Notes: generated from the sequence alone by a model not told the origin. 41,209 nucleotides of DNA from Shimazuella kribbensis DSM 45090 (GCF_000428065.1 NZ_ATZF01000020.1:1-41209), one strand, 5' to 3'; positions 1 through 11,259 are shown, counted from the first letter of the stretch. A program made the numbers and translations.

Positions 1-102
<102 letters not shown>

Positions 103-360
103 TACTATTCTTACTTGGTGATACAAATTTTCATCTCTATCACCCGGTGTTCGCAACTTGACGGAAAAGACACACATGTCTTTTCTCTATCATCATTTCC
201 TATCCAATTTTCAAAGTGCGACTTGGCGCTTCTGCGCCTTAGCGCAACTTGTCATTGTAATGGTGGTAAGTGAGAAGTGCTTATCTCAACTTGTCCCAAC
301 AAGAATCAAGTTTTGCTTTTTTGTTGTTGTGTCAGCCGTTTGTGTGTTGCTCGCGGCGAC
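103..360 (-). other. 23S rRNA leader with processing-type hairpins
   Basis: This is about 255 nt between the promoter and the 23S 5' end. It holds a perfect 9-bp stem at 164-185 (GAAAAGACA / TGTCTTTTC), suitable for RNase III-type processing close to the mature 5' end. A GC-rich hairpin (GGCGC / GCGCC) lies at about 226-239 inside a larger imperfect stem. An open frame on the plus strand covers this region, but it has no SD and overlaps the RNA leader, so I do not call it. Confidence 0.6.
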
Positions 361-367
361 AAGAAAT

Positions 368-396
368 AATATAACATGGCTAAAAAAAGATTGCAA
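368..396 (-). promoter_or_regulatory. Sigma-A promoter driving the 23S gene
   Basis: On the minus strand TTGCAA (391-396), a 17-nt spacer and TATATT (368-373) form a near-consensus promoter. A-tract-rich sequence upstream (397-425) resembles an UP element. It lies downstream of the terminator of the preceding gene, so the 23S gene appears to be its own transcription unit. The same TTGCAA -35 box recurs before the tRNA cluster and groES. Confidence 0.65.
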
Positions 397-449
397 CCCC
401 TTTTTTATAAAAAAATTTAATCGAGAACAATTCAAGTCCAATCAGCACA

Positions 450-486
450 TAATAACACCTTCGTTCAAAAATTGAGCGAAGGTGGA
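450..486 (-). terminator. Terminator of the DUF2690-like gene
   Basis: A 13-bp inverted repeat (456-468 with 472-484, one G.U pair on the minus transcript) is followed on the minus strand by a T-rich stretch. It separates the DUF2690-like gene from the 23S promoter. Confidence 0.75.
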
Positions 487-501
487 GAGATAAATATAAT
501 T

Positions 502-996
502 CTAATAAGATGCGGTATATGAGATTCCTGTTTTACTATAAAATACAGAGTCAGGATTTTGAGTAACAGCTACCAGTGCATAAGCTGTGTTTGGATTATA
601 ATCATATACCATTGGACTGTAGCAAGATTGTTCGGTAGGTTGGATCGCGCCGTTTCCACCCGAGTCACTACAAATGAATTCTTTACCATCGTTATTCCGA
701 ATTACTGATCCTTGAACTCTATAACCAGATGGGAGTTTACTGTTGAGTACTACATATACCCAAGCAGTTTTACATTTCGAGCTGAACTTCAGATGAACAG
801 TGCCTGAAATACCAAAATGTGAAAAACTCTTAGATTTTCCGGTGGGGGTGTAGCCAGTATCATCACAATTAGTACCAGTAGGGCTCTTACCATCGTAGGA
901 ATAGTTAGCTGCACTTGCATTGAGAGGAAAACTTAAAAGCAATACTGCACCTACAAGGACGAGAAACAAACGACTAACAATCTTTTGATAGGCCAT
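502..996 (-). CDS. Secreted DUF2690 (YjfA-like) protein
   Basis: The 164-residue product begins with a signal peptide (residues 1-29: basic MAYQK, a hydrophobic core, then a cleavage site around NASA-AN). The mature part starts YDGKSPTGTNC and has paired cysteines and the SSKCKTAWVYV stretch typical of DUF2690, the family of B. subtilis YjfA. The biochemical role of the family is unknown; this one is probably exported through Sec and disulfide-bonded. A GGGGG Shine-Dalgarno precedes the ATG and a strong terminator follows the stop. The neighbouring minus-strand gene also encodes a small secreted protein. The family call rests on the N-terminal motif and the Cys/Trp pattern. Confidence 0.75.
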   Translation of the reverse strand: MAYQKIVSRLFLVLVGAVLLLSFPLNASAANYSYDGKSPTGTNCDDTGYTPTGKSKSFSHFGISGTVHLKFSSKCKTAWVYVVLNSKLPSGYRVQGSVIRNNDGKEFICSDSGGNGAIQPTEQSCYSPMVYDYNPNTAYALVAVTQNPDSVFYSKTGISYTASY

Positions 997-1311
997 GCCG
1001 ATTCTTCCCCCTTACAATGATATATGTTTATTTTTTTAAAAGAGCATATAAAATGTTGTATTTTTAAAACATCTTATATACTAAAATATAAAACTATTCG
1101 CGTAAGTTGGTCAAGTGGAAATGTACACCACTTTTCTTTTTTTGGGACACTTTATAATTATAGAATAATATTAAATTTCTATCCGTTTCAAGAAAAATCA
1201 CCTTCGCTAATTTGTCAAGACGATAGAGGAAATCATCCCCCAGATTCCATACCTGCAAGCGATAAAAAAATTACCTGTTTCATAAGCAAACTACTGCCTA
1301 TGAAGAAAATA
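997..1311. other. AT-rich intergenic stretch
   Basis: 315 bases between two minus-strand secreted-protein genes. A 127-codon plus-strand frame spans it, but it has no SD, low-complexity composition and overlaps the next gene. I see no clear RNA or repeat. It must contain the terminator of the upstream gene and the promoter of the DUF2690-like gene, but neither stands out. Confidence 0.5.
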
Positions 1312-1719
1312 CTAGTAATTATATACGACTGCTTTTGCATCACAGTGGTTTCGATTATATGGTCTTTTATCATAGCAATGTATGTAAAGCTGGTACGTAC
1401 CATATAGACCAGAAACATTATATGTTTGACTACCTTTCCCAGCTTTCGTCTCGCTAATCACTTTTTTCTTCGTTTTTACATCTGTCACATGGAAGGCAAC
1501 TTTTGCATCGTTGTTATTCGTGATGACAATTCTCAATTTGTGATTGGCATTCGCAGCAATTTCGGGTGTCCAATGTTCGTGTCTTTCCCCTTTGATATAA
1601 GTTGAAACACTCGTATTTTTAGCCTCTGCTACTAAATTAGATTGAATGGTAAATGTAAAAACAAATGCTAAACCAACAATGAAACAAGGCATCCAAATTT
1701 TCCTCATCATGTTTACCAA
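1312..1719 (-). CDS. Small secreted protein of unknown function
   Basis: The 135-residue product has an N-terminal signal peptide (MRKIW, then a hydrophobic stretch to about residue 32, AEA-K) and a mature domain of about 100 residues. That domain is rich in Lys, His and Asn and has two cysteines near the C-terminus. The alternation of hydrophobic and polar residues suggests a beta-sandwich (LRIVITNNNDAKVAFHVTD, then GTYQLYIHCYD). I do not recognise the family. AGGAAAGG lies upstream of the ATG at 1719; the methionine three codons later is an alternative start. It is a separate gene between the catalase and the DUF2690-like gene. Confidence 0.65.
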   Translation of the reverse strand: MVNMMRKIWMPCFIVGLAFVFTFTIQSNLVAEAKNTSVSTYIKGERHEHWTPEIAANANHKLRIVITNNNDAKVAFHVTDVKTKKKVISETKAGKGSQTYNVSGLYGTYQLYIHCYDKRPYNRNHCDAKAVVYNY

Positions 1720-1821
1720 CCCTTTCCTGTTAATTTCATTAATATAACAAATATTTAGTCATTTCTGTCTGTTGTTTTTTACTTTCTGTGAATAAATGGA
1801 GAAATTTAGGTTCCAAATCAT

Positions 1822-1853
1822 TAAAAAAGGTAGTGGGTACACTACCTTTTTTA
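1822..1853. terminator. Bidirectional terminator overlapping the catalase stop
   Basis: GGTAGTG (1829-1835), GGTA, then CACTACC (1840-1846), flanked by A6 and T6. The right-hand T-run overlaps the catalase stop codon. Confidence 0.8.
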
Positions 1854-3452
1854 ATATGGATCTGCTTCATGTCCTTTGTTAATCGCTTCTTGTGGTGCTT
1901 TCTCTCCTGCCCGATTCCCAAGCGGTTTTTGACTAGATCCGTCTTTGGAAGCATTTTTCAATCCATCTCTTAAACGCTTCCCATACTCCGCATCTGCTTG
2001 TTCGGCTAAATATAACATTTGATCTTGAATTCTTTTATCACAATTGGCCAGACCAGACACAAGATTAGCGATCAGTTCATCCTTTTCCCATACCTCAAAT
2101 TGGCGATAGGTATCTCCAGCTTGTTTGGTATTGCTCTGACGATCAATCGATTGACGTACCAAATTGCCTGCTACATATGGAGTATGTTCTTTTCCGTCTT
2201 GTCGGGCTTCTTGTAATCCACCTAAGACAGAGGGTTCATAATTAATATGAGGATTTTGCCCTGGTGCAATGTCTACTTTGTACTGCATCTGCCCGCCGCT
2301 TTGATTTGTGGCCACTCTCTTTTTTGGTGCATTGATTGGTAATTGTAAATAATTTGCTCCCACACGATAACGTTGTGTATCGGAATAAGAAAATGTTCTA
2401 CCTTGCAGCATTTTATCATCTGAAAAATCCAATCCATCGACTAAAACACCTGTCCCAAATGCCACTTGTTCGACTTCGTTGAAGTAGTTTTCGGGATTTT
2501 TATTTAATACCATCTTCCCAACAGGTAACCATGGAAATTTTTCTTCCGGCCACAGTTTTGTATCATCTAATGGATCAAAATCCAGCTCAGAATGTGCATC
2601 ATCACTCATGATTTGGACCAATAACTCCCACTCTGGATAATCTCCGTTTTCAATCGCATCGTATAAATCCTGTGTCGCATGGTTGAAGTTAGTTGCCTGT
2701 ATCGCTTCTGCATCTTTTTGCGTCAAATTTTTAATCCCTTGTTTTGGCTCCCAGTGGTATTTTACTAATACCGCTTGACCTTCATTATTTACCCATTTGT
2801 ATGTATTTACTCCAGAACCTTGCATCATTCGATAATTTGCCGGAATACCCCATGGTGAAAACAAAAACGTAACCATATGAAATGTCTCAGGGGAGTTAGA
2901 ACAAAAATCAAAAAATCTTTCATTGTCTTGAATATTAGTGATCGGATCTGGCTTAAAAGCATGAACCATATCAGGAAACTTCATCGCATCACGAATAAAA
3001 AATATTTTTAGGTTGTTCCCCACCAAATCCCAGTTTCCATCCTCTGTATAAAATTTCACCGCAAATCCACGTGGGTCACGTAGCGTCTCGGGTGAGTGTC
3101 CACCATGAATAACAGAAGAAAATCGAACAAATACGGGAGTCTTCTTCCCTTTTTCTTGAAATAACTTCGCACGAGTGTATGTGGATACAGGCTCTTCTCC
3201 TGCTGTTCCATATGTTTCAAAGTAACCATGAGCGCCTGCTCCACGTGCATGAACGACGCGTTCAGGTATACGTTCACGATCAAAATGGCTGATCTTTTCT
3301 ATAAAATCGTAGTTCTCTAGTGTACTAGGGCCACGGTTTCCTACTGTGCGGATGTTTTGGTTGTTCGTGATTGGATGCCCTTGCCTATTTGTTAATGTTG
3401 TATCTTTTCCAGTATTATCTTGGTTATGGTCATGATGTAACTGATTTTTCAT
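1851..3452 (-). CDS. katX: Monofunctional heme catalase, KatX-like
   Basis: The 533-residue protein converts hydrogen peroxide to water and oxygen. The distal catalytic His is H68 in [12 protein letters not shown], the distal Asn lies in VGNN (146-147), and the proximal heme-ligand Tyr is Y356 in [12 protein letters not shown]. The length and the C-terminal tail ending HEADPY fit the spore-associated KatX better than the shorter vegetative KatA (about 483 residues). That would give a role in protecting germinating spores, but this is an inference from length and tail. An AGGTGG SD lies 7 nt before the ATG. I see no PerR-type box upstream. The symbol is therefore tentative; catalase itself is certain. 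Confidence 0.9.
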   Translation of the reverse strand: MKNQLHHDHNQDNTGKDTTLTNRQGHPITNNQNIRTVGNRGPSTLENYDFIEKISHFDRERIPERVVHARGAGAHGYFETYGTAGEEPVSTYTRAKLFQEKGKKTPVFVRFSSVIHGGHSPETLRDPRGFAVKFYTEDGNWDLVGNNLKIFFIRDAMKFPDMVHAFKPDPITNIQDNERFFDFCSNSPETFHMVTFLFSPWGIPANYRMMQGSGVNTYKWVNNEGQAVLVKYHWEPKQGIKNLTQKDAEAIQATNFNHATQDLYDAIENGDYPEWELLVQIMSDDAHSELDFDPLDDTKLWPEEKFPWLPVGKMVLNKNPENYFNEVEQVAFGTGVLVDGLDFSDDKMLQGRTFSYSDTQRYRVGANYLQLPINAPKKRVATNQSGGQMQYKVDIAPGQNPHINYEPSVLGGLQEARQDGKEHTPYVAGNLVRQSIDRQSNTKQAGDTYRQFEVWEKDELIANLVSGLANCDKRIQDQMLYLAEQADAEYGKRLRDGLKNASKDGSSQKPLGNRAGEKAPQEAINKGHEADPY

Positions 3453-3581
3453 TTACCATCCACCTCAGTAAGTAGTTATCACCTTCTTTTTTATCTTGTC
3501 CCTACTTTGGTAGATTCATCCATTTGAAATTTTTCGTTCCTATCTATCACCAGTTTATATTTTTATTGCGTTTTTTCTATT

Positions 3582-4586
3582 TTATGTTTCTTTTAAAAGA
3601 AGCCCTGCACTTAGTTGTTTCATCTGTCGTTCTTGCTCTAGGTAAAGCTGTTCTGCCTCATTTCGTGTAATTTCTTTAAATCGAATTCTTTCACCTGGCT
3701 TTACTTGTGCTAGGAGAGGCAGGTCAACAGTTGCCACTTGGGCAATTTTCGGATATCCGCCTGTCGTCTGCCGATCAGCAAGCAAGATAATTGGGTTTCC
3801 ATCCTTCGGTACTTGAATCGTACCGTTGGAAACAGCTTCAGAAATAAGGTCAAATGAACCCTCTGTCTGTAAAGAAGGGCCCTCTATTCGGTAACCCATT
3901 CGATCTGACTTTGGAGAGATTCGAAAGTCTTGCTCAAAGAATTGCCTTTGACTTGATGAGGTAAAACGGTCAAATTCTCCCCCTCTTAAAACTCGAATCT
4001 CTGGACTTTTACTGATATTCACAAATGATTCTGAACTAACATACCAATTAACTGTAGCAAATGAGTAAGAACCCGCTCTTTTTTTCAACTGTTGAAGAAG
4101 CCGAATAGCTCTTTTCGGCATTTTGTTGCAACTCAGTGTATCTGCTGTTTTTAGGGCTCGTCCCCTATATCCCCCTATTTTTCCTCGCAAATAAGTACTC
4201 TTGCTTTTCATCACATCCTCAATAGCAAAACCACCAGCAACAGACATATAGGCCCGACAACCCGAACGGCATGCAGGAAAGCGAAGCACACTTCCTTTTC
4301 TCACATAGACAGGTCTCCATAAAGGTAAAGATTCTTGCCCTATTGCCGGGGACAGGTCTCCACCTGTAACAGAAATTAATAAGTCTTCTTCCACCAAAAA
4401 TGATGCTCCCATTAACGTGATTTCTAAAGCAGCTTCTCCCTCTTGATTGCCAACAAGCAAATTCGCAATCCGAAGAGAGTTAACATCCATAGCGCCACTC
4501 ACAACAACTCCATATTTTTGAAAACCGTATCTCCCTAAATCTTGAATACTAGTAAGTAAACCAGGATTATTTACTTTTATGCTCAT
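3582..4586 (-). CDS. pxpC: 5-oxoprolinase subunit C (PxpC/KipA)
   Basis: The 334-residue protein carries the AHS2 (carboxyltransferase subdomain A/B-like) fold of the KipA family. It starts MSIKVNNPGLLTSIQDLGR and contains GYRIEGP and SNGTIQVPKDGNPIILLADRQTTGGYPKIA, hallmarks of PxpC. With PxpA and PxpB it forms the ATP-dependent enzyme that opens 5-oxoproline (pyroglutamate) to glutamate. Its ATG overlaps the end of pxpB by 4 bases, so the two are translationally coupled. In B. subtilis the orthologues KipI/KipA were first described as regulators of the sporulation kinase KinA. Confidence 0.92.
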   Translation of the reverse strand: MSIKVNNPGLLTSIQDLGRYGFQKYGVVVSGAMDVNSLRIANLLVGNQEGEAALEITLMGASFLVEEDLLISVTGGDLSPAIGQESLPLWRPVYVRKGSVLRFPACRSGCRAYMSVAGGFAIEDVMKSKSTYLRGKIGGYRGRALKTADTLSCNKMPKRAIRLLQQLKKRAGSYSFATVNWYVSSESFVNISKSPEIRVLRGGEFDRFTSSSQRQFFEQDFRISPKSDRMGYRIEGPSLQTEGSFDLISEAVSNGTIQVPKDGNPIILLADRQTTGGYPKIAQVATVDLPLLAQVKPGERIRFKEITRNEAEQLYLEQERQMKQLSAGLLLKET

Positions 4587-5353
4587 AAAATTTTCTCCTT
4601 ATGCCTCTTATATTCCTCAAGAGAAATTGGCTTGAACTTGACTATATCTCCCGATCGCAGAAGACTTGGAGGATTTTCTTTTGGATAAAAGAGATCAACC
4701 GGTGTGCGACCAATTATTTGCCAGCCACCAGGTGTGGAAATGGGATAAACACCTGTCTGCATACCAGCAATGCCGACTGATCCTGATGGTATCGATAATC
4801 TCGGTGAATGATGGCGTGGTGTCGCGATCTTTTCAGACATTCCTCCTAAATAAGGAAAACCGGGAGCAAACCCTATTATATATACGAGATATTCTGATTT
4901 CGAATGAATTTGAATGACTTCCATTGCCGATAAATGATGATACTCTGCCACCGCTTCTAAATCCGGTCCAAACTCCCCTCCATAGCAAACCGGAATGTCA
5001 ACAACACGATGCTTTACTTCCTTTACCTCTTTCAATTCTTTTAGCTTCTCTTTTATTATGGAATATACAATGCTATAAGGTGACTGTTCTTTCTCAGAAA
5101 GATGAACATACTCACCTTGCTTTTTATACTTTTCATAAACATGTACAGGATTATAAAAAATAGTCACGCTTGTAAATGCTGGGACACATTCTATAAAGCC
5201 AGCAAAGGAGTGTGCTTCCATCTCATCCGTGAACGCTTTCACTTTTAAATGTACTTCACGATTAATCACTGATCCAAACTGAACAAGAATCGCTGAATCT
5301 CCGAGTGGTTTAATCTGTATATTCGAATTCTCATCTAAATTGGTCTGAAGCAT
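4583..5353 (-). CDS. pxpB: 5-oxoprolinase subunit B (PxpB/KipI)
   Basis: 256 residues. The N-terminus (IKPLGDSAILVQFG) and the C-terminal AHS1 signature (IGFAPGFPYLGGM, then TPRHHSPRLSIPSGSVGIAG and PGGWQIIGRTP) identify the KipI/PxpB family. It pairs with PxpC, encoded directly downstream with a 4-base overlap. The AGGGGGG SD is strong. On the minus strand a TATAAT box lies at 5415-5420. Transcription runs divergently from pxpA, which is unusual because the three subunits normally lie in one operon. Confidence 0.92.
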   Translation of the reverse strand: MLQTNLDENSNIQIKPLGDSAILVQFGSVINREVHLKVKAFTDEMEAHSFAGFIECVPAFTSVTIFYNPVHVYEKYKKQGEYVHLSEKEQSPYSIVYSIIKEKLKELKEVKEVKHRVVDIPVCYGGEFGPDLEAVAEYHHLSAMEVIQIHSKSEYLVYIIGFAPGFPYLGGMSEKIATPRHHSPRLSIPSGSVGIAGMQTGVYPISTPGGWQIIGRTPVDLFYPKENPPSLLRSGDIVKFKPISLEEYKRHKEKIL

Positions 5354-5663
5354 TTCAATCCCCCCTATCTATTTGTCATTCGGAATGTGATTTCTGTTTA
5401 TTGGTTATAAAACTATTATAATTGTCTGAATAAAAAAACACTAATCATTCCTGTTTGGAGTTAATGAAAGGTTAACTTAAGAGGCAAAAAGGAATATAAA
5501 ATCGGAAATTTATTATTTTTTCATTTTTTATTGTATGTTACCTATTAGTTAACAAACTGATTCTTATCGATATTATGCTTAGCCTCATCATAACAGCAAA
5601 CAATCGCCATTTAGCGTAGAATTTAAAGAGAATGGAATATTTAATAGATAGGGAGCTTTTTAT
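5354..5663. promoter_or_regulatory. Divergent control region of pxpBC and pxpA
   Basis: 310 bases without a gene. The minus-strand TATAAT at 5415-5420 is the clearest promoter element and probably serves pxpBC; its -35 match is weak. pxpA has AGGGAG as ribosome binding site. A shared operator is expected from the geometry, but I could not identify an inverted repeat with confidence. Confidence 0.4.
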
Positions 5664-6434
5664 ATGTATCAAGTTGATTTAAATTGTGATTTAGGAGAAA
5701 GTTTTGGAGTTTATAAACTAGGGATAGACGAAGAGATTCTTCCGTTCGTCACATCAGCTAATATTGCCTGTGGATTTCATGCTGGGGACCCGTCTGTAAT
5801 ACGAAATACTGTCAAACTAGCGCTTAAATACGGCGTCAAGATTGGCGCACATCCTGGGTTTCCTGACTTGATTGGATTCGGAAGGCGCAACATCAGTATT
5901 ACACCACAAGAAGCATATGATATTACCATTTATCAAATCGGAGCACTTAATGGATTTATCAAAGCAGAAGGCGAAAATATGCAGCATGTCAAACCACATG
6001 GGGCATTGTACAACATGGCATCAAAAGATAGAACATTAGCAGAAGCAATTGCTGAAGCCGTTTATAAAGTAGATTCACAACTCATTCTGTTCGGTCTTGC
6101 AGGCAGTGAGTTGGTTCAAGCTGGGGAAAAAATAGGCCTACAAACAGCACATGAAGTATTTTCTGATCGCACTTACCAGCAAGACGGATCCTTAACACCG
6201 CGAAACCAACCAAACGCACTTATACACAACAATGAGCAAGCTGTCGCTCAGGTTGTTCGAATGGTCAAAGACGGAAAAGTTCTCTCACAGCAAGGTGTCG
6301 ATGTGTCTGTCAAAGCTCATACGATTTGCATTCATGGAGACGGATCTGAAGCACTTGCATTCGCTCGTCAAATTCGGAAAGTTCTTGAAGACTCGAAAAT
6401 AGTGGTGAAAGCAATCAACAATAAGGATGGTTAA
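5664..6434 (+). CDS. pxpA: 5-oxoprolinase subunit A (PxpA, LamB/YcsF family)
   Basis: 256 residues, the usual length for YcsF. Family motifs are [12 protein letters not shown] at the N-terminus, [13 protein letters not shown] (32-44), [15 protein letters not shown] and [11 protein letters not shown]. This subunit binds 5-oxoproline and completes the PxpABC enzyme. AGGGAG lies 8 nt before the ATG. It faces groEL convergently, with a shared terminator between them. After the stop, the same frame stays open for 26 more codons; this looks like a relic and not part of the protein. Confidence 0.93.
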   Translation: MYQVDLNCDLGESFGVYKLGIDEEILPFVTSANIACGFHAGDPSVIRNTVKLALKYGVKIGAHPGFPDLIGFGRRNISITPQEAYDITIYQIGALNGFIKAEGENMQHVKPHGALYNMASKDRTLAEAIAEAVYKVDSQLILFGLAGSELVQAGEKIGLQTAHEVFSDRTYQQDGSLTPRNQPNALIHNNEQAVAQVVRMVKDGKVLSQQGVDVSVKAHTICIHGDGSEALAFARQIRKVLEDSKIVVKAINNKDG

Positions 6435-6520
6435 GGAGAATGGATTCTTACACCATTATTAACGGAAGTTGGTTTAACACAGAGAGAGAATAAAGAGACA
6501 TTCATTAAACGCTAACATGA

Positions 6521-6576
6521 AAAAAAGGCCTCTCAACAGTGTTATAAACTGATGAAAGGCCTTCTCTCTTTTTTAT
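6521..6576. terminator. Terminator between pxpA and groEL
   Basis: AAGGCCT (6525-6531) pairs with AGGCCTT (6557-6563) and encloses an inner CAGT/ACTG stem, with T-rich sequence after it on the plus strand. It probably serves both convergent genes. Confidence 0.65.
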
Positions 6577-6658
6577 TATTCTATGTCTGTTTTTTACCAA
6601 AGACAAGATAACAAATTAGTTGGAAAACGTTGATACAAAAAGGGTTTTAAATCCCTAA

Positions 6659-8612
<1,954 letters not shown>

Positions 8613-8644
8613 GATGGGAAAACCTCCTTTTTTTCGTTCGATTA

Positions 8645-8671
8645 TTAGCACTCTACTCCATCGAGTGCTAA
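8645..8671 (-). promoter_or_regulatory. CIRCE operator (HrcA binding site)
   Basis: A perfect TTAGCACTC-N9-GAGTGCTAA inverted repeat. It lies in the groES 5' UTR between the promoter and the SD, the classic position for HrcA heat-shock repression. Confidence 0.97.
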
Positions 8672-8683
8672 CACCCAATACTT

Positions 8684-8712
8684 ATGATAATCATCTAAGA
8701 TACATTTTGCAA
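8684..8712 (-). promoter_or_regulatory. groESL promoter
   Basis: On the minus strand TTGCAA (8707-8712), 17 nt, TATCAT (8684-8689). Transcription would start just before the CIRCE element. Confidence 0.65.
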
Positions 8713-8732
8713 GCTCTAAGCAAAAAAATGTG

Positions 8733-9482
8733 TCAATCATCTGTCGTAAGCGATTCCAACTCTGATTCCTTTTCTATTCGGCGAAATAACCAAATGGAAA
8801 GTGCGATACTGATCTCATAGAGCAGGATCAATGGAACAGCTACTAAAAAATTAGAAAGTAAATCTGGTGTGATGATAAGAGCGATCACAATCAAGACGAT
8901 ATAAGCTATCTTTCGTACTTTGATTAACAAAGCTGGAGTGATCAATCGTAGACGTGTTAAAAAAAGTACGATAACTGGCAGTAAAAATAATAATGCTAAA
9001 GGGACAATGACATTAAACATAAAACTAATATACTGATATATTCCATACATTTGCTTGACACCAAGATCTTTGGAGATTTTGGTGAGAAAATCGATCATTA
9101 GTGGAAAAACTAAAAAATATCCAAATAATAATCCTCCAATAAATAGGAGGAAAGCTACAGGAATATAGATTAAAGTAGCTTTTTGTTCACGAGGTTCTAG
9201 ACCTGGTCGAACAAATTGCCAAAGATGATAGAGCAAAACAGGTAACGTAAGGATAAATGCTGATACCAGCGATATTTGCATATAAATTTTAAATGAATCC
9301 GCTGGAGATAGTGCATATAATGCAAAATGTTCGTTTGCATCTTTGCCAATAATCTTAAATATATCTGCTGCATATAAAAAACTAGCTACTAAGCCCACAA
9401 CGAAAGTAGCGAGCACCCAAATAAGGCGTCGCCTAAGTTCAACTAAATGATCTGCTAATGGTTGAAATTCTTCTTCGCTCAT
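8733..9482 (-). CDS. tatC: Sec-independent protein translocase TatC
   Basis: The 249-residue membrane protein has six predicted transmembrane segments. The N-terminus is typical (PLADHLVELRRRLIW), followed by the conserved FLLFIGGLLFGYFLVFPL region. TatC recognises twin-arginine signal peptides and forms the export site with TatA. It starts 11 bases after the rex stop codon, so the two are co-transcribed. In B. subtilis a tatA gene sits between rex and tatC; here there is no room for one, so TatA must be encoded elsewhere. AAGGGG serves as SD and overlaps the end of rex. Confidence 0.95.
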   Translation of the reverse strand: MSEEEFQPLADHLVELRRRLIWVLATFVVGLVASFLYAADIFKIIGKDANEHFALYALSPADSFKIYMQISLVSAFILTLPVLLYHLWQFVRPGLEPREQKATLIYIPVAFLLFIGGLLFGYFLVFPLMIDFLTKISKDLGVKQMYGIYQYISFMFNVIVPLALLFLLPVIVLFLTRLRLITPALLIKVRKIAYIVLIVIALIITPDLLSNFLVAVPLILLYEISIALSIWLFRRIEKESELESLTTDD

Positions 9483-9493
9483 CAGAATACCCC

Positions 9494-10153
9494 TTAAAAC
9501 TCTTCCTCTTCCAATATTTCATCTGCTGGAAATTTCTTAAGAAAATAGATCAGTGTCTGTAGTTCTGTGGTGAGATCTATATGATGGATACGCACATGAT
9601 CAGGTGCGGTGATTCGTGCAGGAGTAAAATTCAATATCCCTCTAATACCGGCATCTACAATAAAATCAGCTGTTCCCTGTGCAACGTTTAACGGCACAGT
9701 AAGAATAGCAACTTCTACATGATGCAAGACAATAACTTCTGATAATCGATCCATCGAATACACTGGAATCCCATCGATATCAGAACCTATTTTGCTAGCT
9801 TCCTGATCAAAACCAGCAACGATTTTTGTATTGTGAGATCGGTAAAAATTGTAACGTAACAAAGCAGTTCCCAAGTTTCCCACACCTATGAGCACTACAT
9901 TTGTTACTTCGTCTTGTTTGAGGAAATCTCTTAAAAACTGCAAAAGATACGTAACATTATAGCCATATCCTTTTTTTCCTAATTCTCCGAGGTAGGAAAA
10001 ATCACGCCGGATGGTGGCTGGATCAATTTGTAATGCTTCACTTAAATCAGCAGATGATATCCGCTGTTTTCCAATGGCATGTAATTTTTCTAAATAACGG
10101 TAATATAATGGCAACCGTTTTGCAGTTACTTTTGGGATTTTCTGTTCTGCCAA
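9494..10153 (-). CDS. rex: Redox-sensing transcriptional repressor Rex
   Basis: 219 residues. A winged-helix DNA-binding domain ([20 protein letters not shown] through [24 protein letters not shown]) is followed by a Rossmann NADH-binding domain with [10 protein letters not shown]. Rex represses fermentation and anaerobic respiration genes until the NADH/NAD ratio rises. I choose the TTG at 10153 because GGAGGTGG lies 8 nt before it and the protein then begins just ahead of the conserved KIPKVTAKR. The track-length frame with 12 more residues runs through that SD. Confidence 0.95.
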   Translation of the reverse strand: MAEQKIPKVTAKRLPLYYRYLEKLHAIGKQRISSADLSEALQIDPATIRRDFSYLGELGKKGYGYNVTYLLQFLRDFLKQDEVTNVVLIGVGNLGTALLRYNFYRSHNTKIVAGFDQEASKIGSDIDGIPVYSMDRLSEVIVLHHVEVAILTVPLNVAQGTADFIVDAGIRGILNFTPARITAPDHVRIHHIDLTTELQTLIYFLKKFPADEILEEEEF

Positions 10154-10223
10154 TAGAAAGCCACCTCCCCAGCTTTTATTATACGGCAAAAAAGAGAACA
10201 GGCAAAATATCTAACAGGGATAT

Positions 10224-10772
10224 TTAACCATTTTTTCCAGAAGTAATAACGAGATCCATAGGTATATCATGGACTTCTGGAAAAATTGTTTCCACAATTT
10301 GCTCGTGATAAGCTATTCCACATTTATATACGTCTGGTATGTTTGAAAAAAAACGATCGTAGTGCCCTTTTCCAAATCCAAGTCGATAACCTTGTTGATC
10401 AAAAGCAACACCAGGAACTAACACAAGGTCAAGCTCATGTAAATCTACTTTCTCACAACCAGATCTCGGTTCTAGTATGTGAAATTCACTTTGTTCCAGA
10501 TCACTTGGAGACGTAAACAAGCGAGGAATGATTTCGTCTTGCTTCATACTCGGAAGCGATACTCTTTTCCCCTGTTTCCAAGCATCCTCAATCAATGGAT
10601 ATAAACTCACTTCATTGCGAACAGAAAAATAGGCGAGGATGGAAGATGCATTTTTGTATATCGGTAATTGTTTGATCTGTTCGCAAATATTTCTGGAAGC
10701 TTGTACACGATAGGGGGAGCGCATCTTCATTCTACGAGCTAGCATTTCTTGACGGATCGAATTTTTATTCAT
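10224..10772 (-). CDS. 5-formyltetrahydrofolate cyclo-ligase
   Basis: The 182-residue YgfA/YqgN-type enzyme uses ATP to convert 5-formyl-THF to 5,10-methenyl-THF, rescuing the inhibitory folate by-product. Key motifs are the N-terminal KNSIRQEMLARR, FSVRNEVSLYP (adenine/folate site) and the C-terminal PGVAFDQQGYRLGFGKGHYDRFF. AAAGGG precedes the ATG. It reads toward rex with a short gap and may be co-transcribed with rex-tatC or have its own terminator; none is obvious. Confidence 0.95.
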   Translation of the reverse strand: MNKNSIRQEMLARRMKMRSPYRVQASRNICEQIKQLPIYKNASSILAYFSVRNEVSLYPLIEDAWKQGKRVSLPSMKQDEIIPRLFTSPSDLEQSEFHILEPRSGCEKVDLHELDLVLVPGVAFDQQGYRLGFGKGHYDRFFSNIPDVYKCGIAYHEQIVETIFPEVHDIPMDLVITSGKNG

Positions 10773-10853
10773 CTGCTTTTTCCCTTTCTTGTTATGTCGG
10801 GGAATCTCTCTATCATAACACTTTTAGAAATCCAGTAGGAAATCAATTCTCAC

Positions 10854-10880
10854 AGCAAAAAAGCTAGCATATTCGCTAGC
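10854..10880 (-). terminator. Terminator of membrane-protein unit A
   Basis: GCTAGC (10863-10868), a 6-nt loop and GCTAGC (10875-10880), followed on the minus strand by TTTTTTG. This ends the transcription unit of the gene at 10975-11259. Confidence 0.75.
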
Positions 10881-10903
10881 ACATCTATGTTTTCTTTCTC
10901 GTT

Positions 10904-10958
10904 TTCGGGCGGACGTTTGAATCATAGCAAACTGGATACATGCAAGATCCAAACGTCC
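10904..10958 (-). ncRNA. 3'-UTR structured module, unit A
   Basis: On the minus strand GGACGTTTG (10950-10958) pairs perfectly with CAAACGTCC (10911-10919). The stem encloses an inner GGAT/ATCC hairpin and is followed directly by GCCCGAA (10904-10910), then an A-rich tail and the terminator. The same layout recurs after the next three genes with different but still complementary stem sequence. It is a UTR element inferred from the sequence; no known RNA family was recognised. Confidence 0.55.
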
Positions 10959-10974
10959 ATTACCTGTGATGTCC

Positions 10975-11259
10975 TCAGAGCTTCCTTAGAGCCCAGAGCA
11001 GACAGGCATTTTTCCAGAGCACGGTCAGAAGGTTCACCTTGTCACAAGGTGTCTTTGGTCCATACTTCCTTTTGGTCACTCCAAAAATCGCGATACAAAG
11101 CAAGAGAATCAAACCTTCCCAAACCAAGGGATTTTCAGGAGAGAAAGAATACAGTGTATCCATCTCCTTCCGAACCCCATCCTTGATCATTGTTACGGGA
11201 TTGATTTCTTCTGGAGTTGGGTGACCAGTAGATGCGATCAAACCACGTTTGTCGTTCAT
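10975..11259 (-). CDS. Small membrane protein, unit A
   Basis: 94 residues from ATG with AGAGG 4-5 nt upstream; the longer frame through the promoter is rejected. A hydrophilic N-terminal half holds INPVTMIKDGV. One transmembrane segment lies at about 46-61 (LVWEGLILLLCIAIFG), then a basic KRK stop-transfer and a second hydrophobic C-terminal stretch. The NPVxxxxxGV motif resembles NPVAILQSGI in the next gene, suggesting distant homology. No known family is recognised. Codon use is intermediate between the AT-rich genome and the GC-rich neighbours. It has its own promoter-like TATACT box on the minus strand upstream, the structured 3' module and a terminator. Confidence 0.65.
   Translation of the reverse strand: MNDKRGLIASTGHPTPEEINPVTMIKDGVRKEMDTLYSFSPENPLVWEGLILLLCIAIFGVTKRKYGPKTPCDKVNLLTVLWKNACLLWALRKL

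Noticed and set aside
158-475. 105-codon plus-strand ORF opposite the 23S leader
   Set aside because: No SD, overlaps rRNA leader, promoter and terminator of the other strand, and has no protein-like family pattern.
1024-1407. 127-codon plus-strand ORF
   Set aside because: It overlaps the secreted-protein gene on the other strand, lacks an SD and has low-complexity composition.
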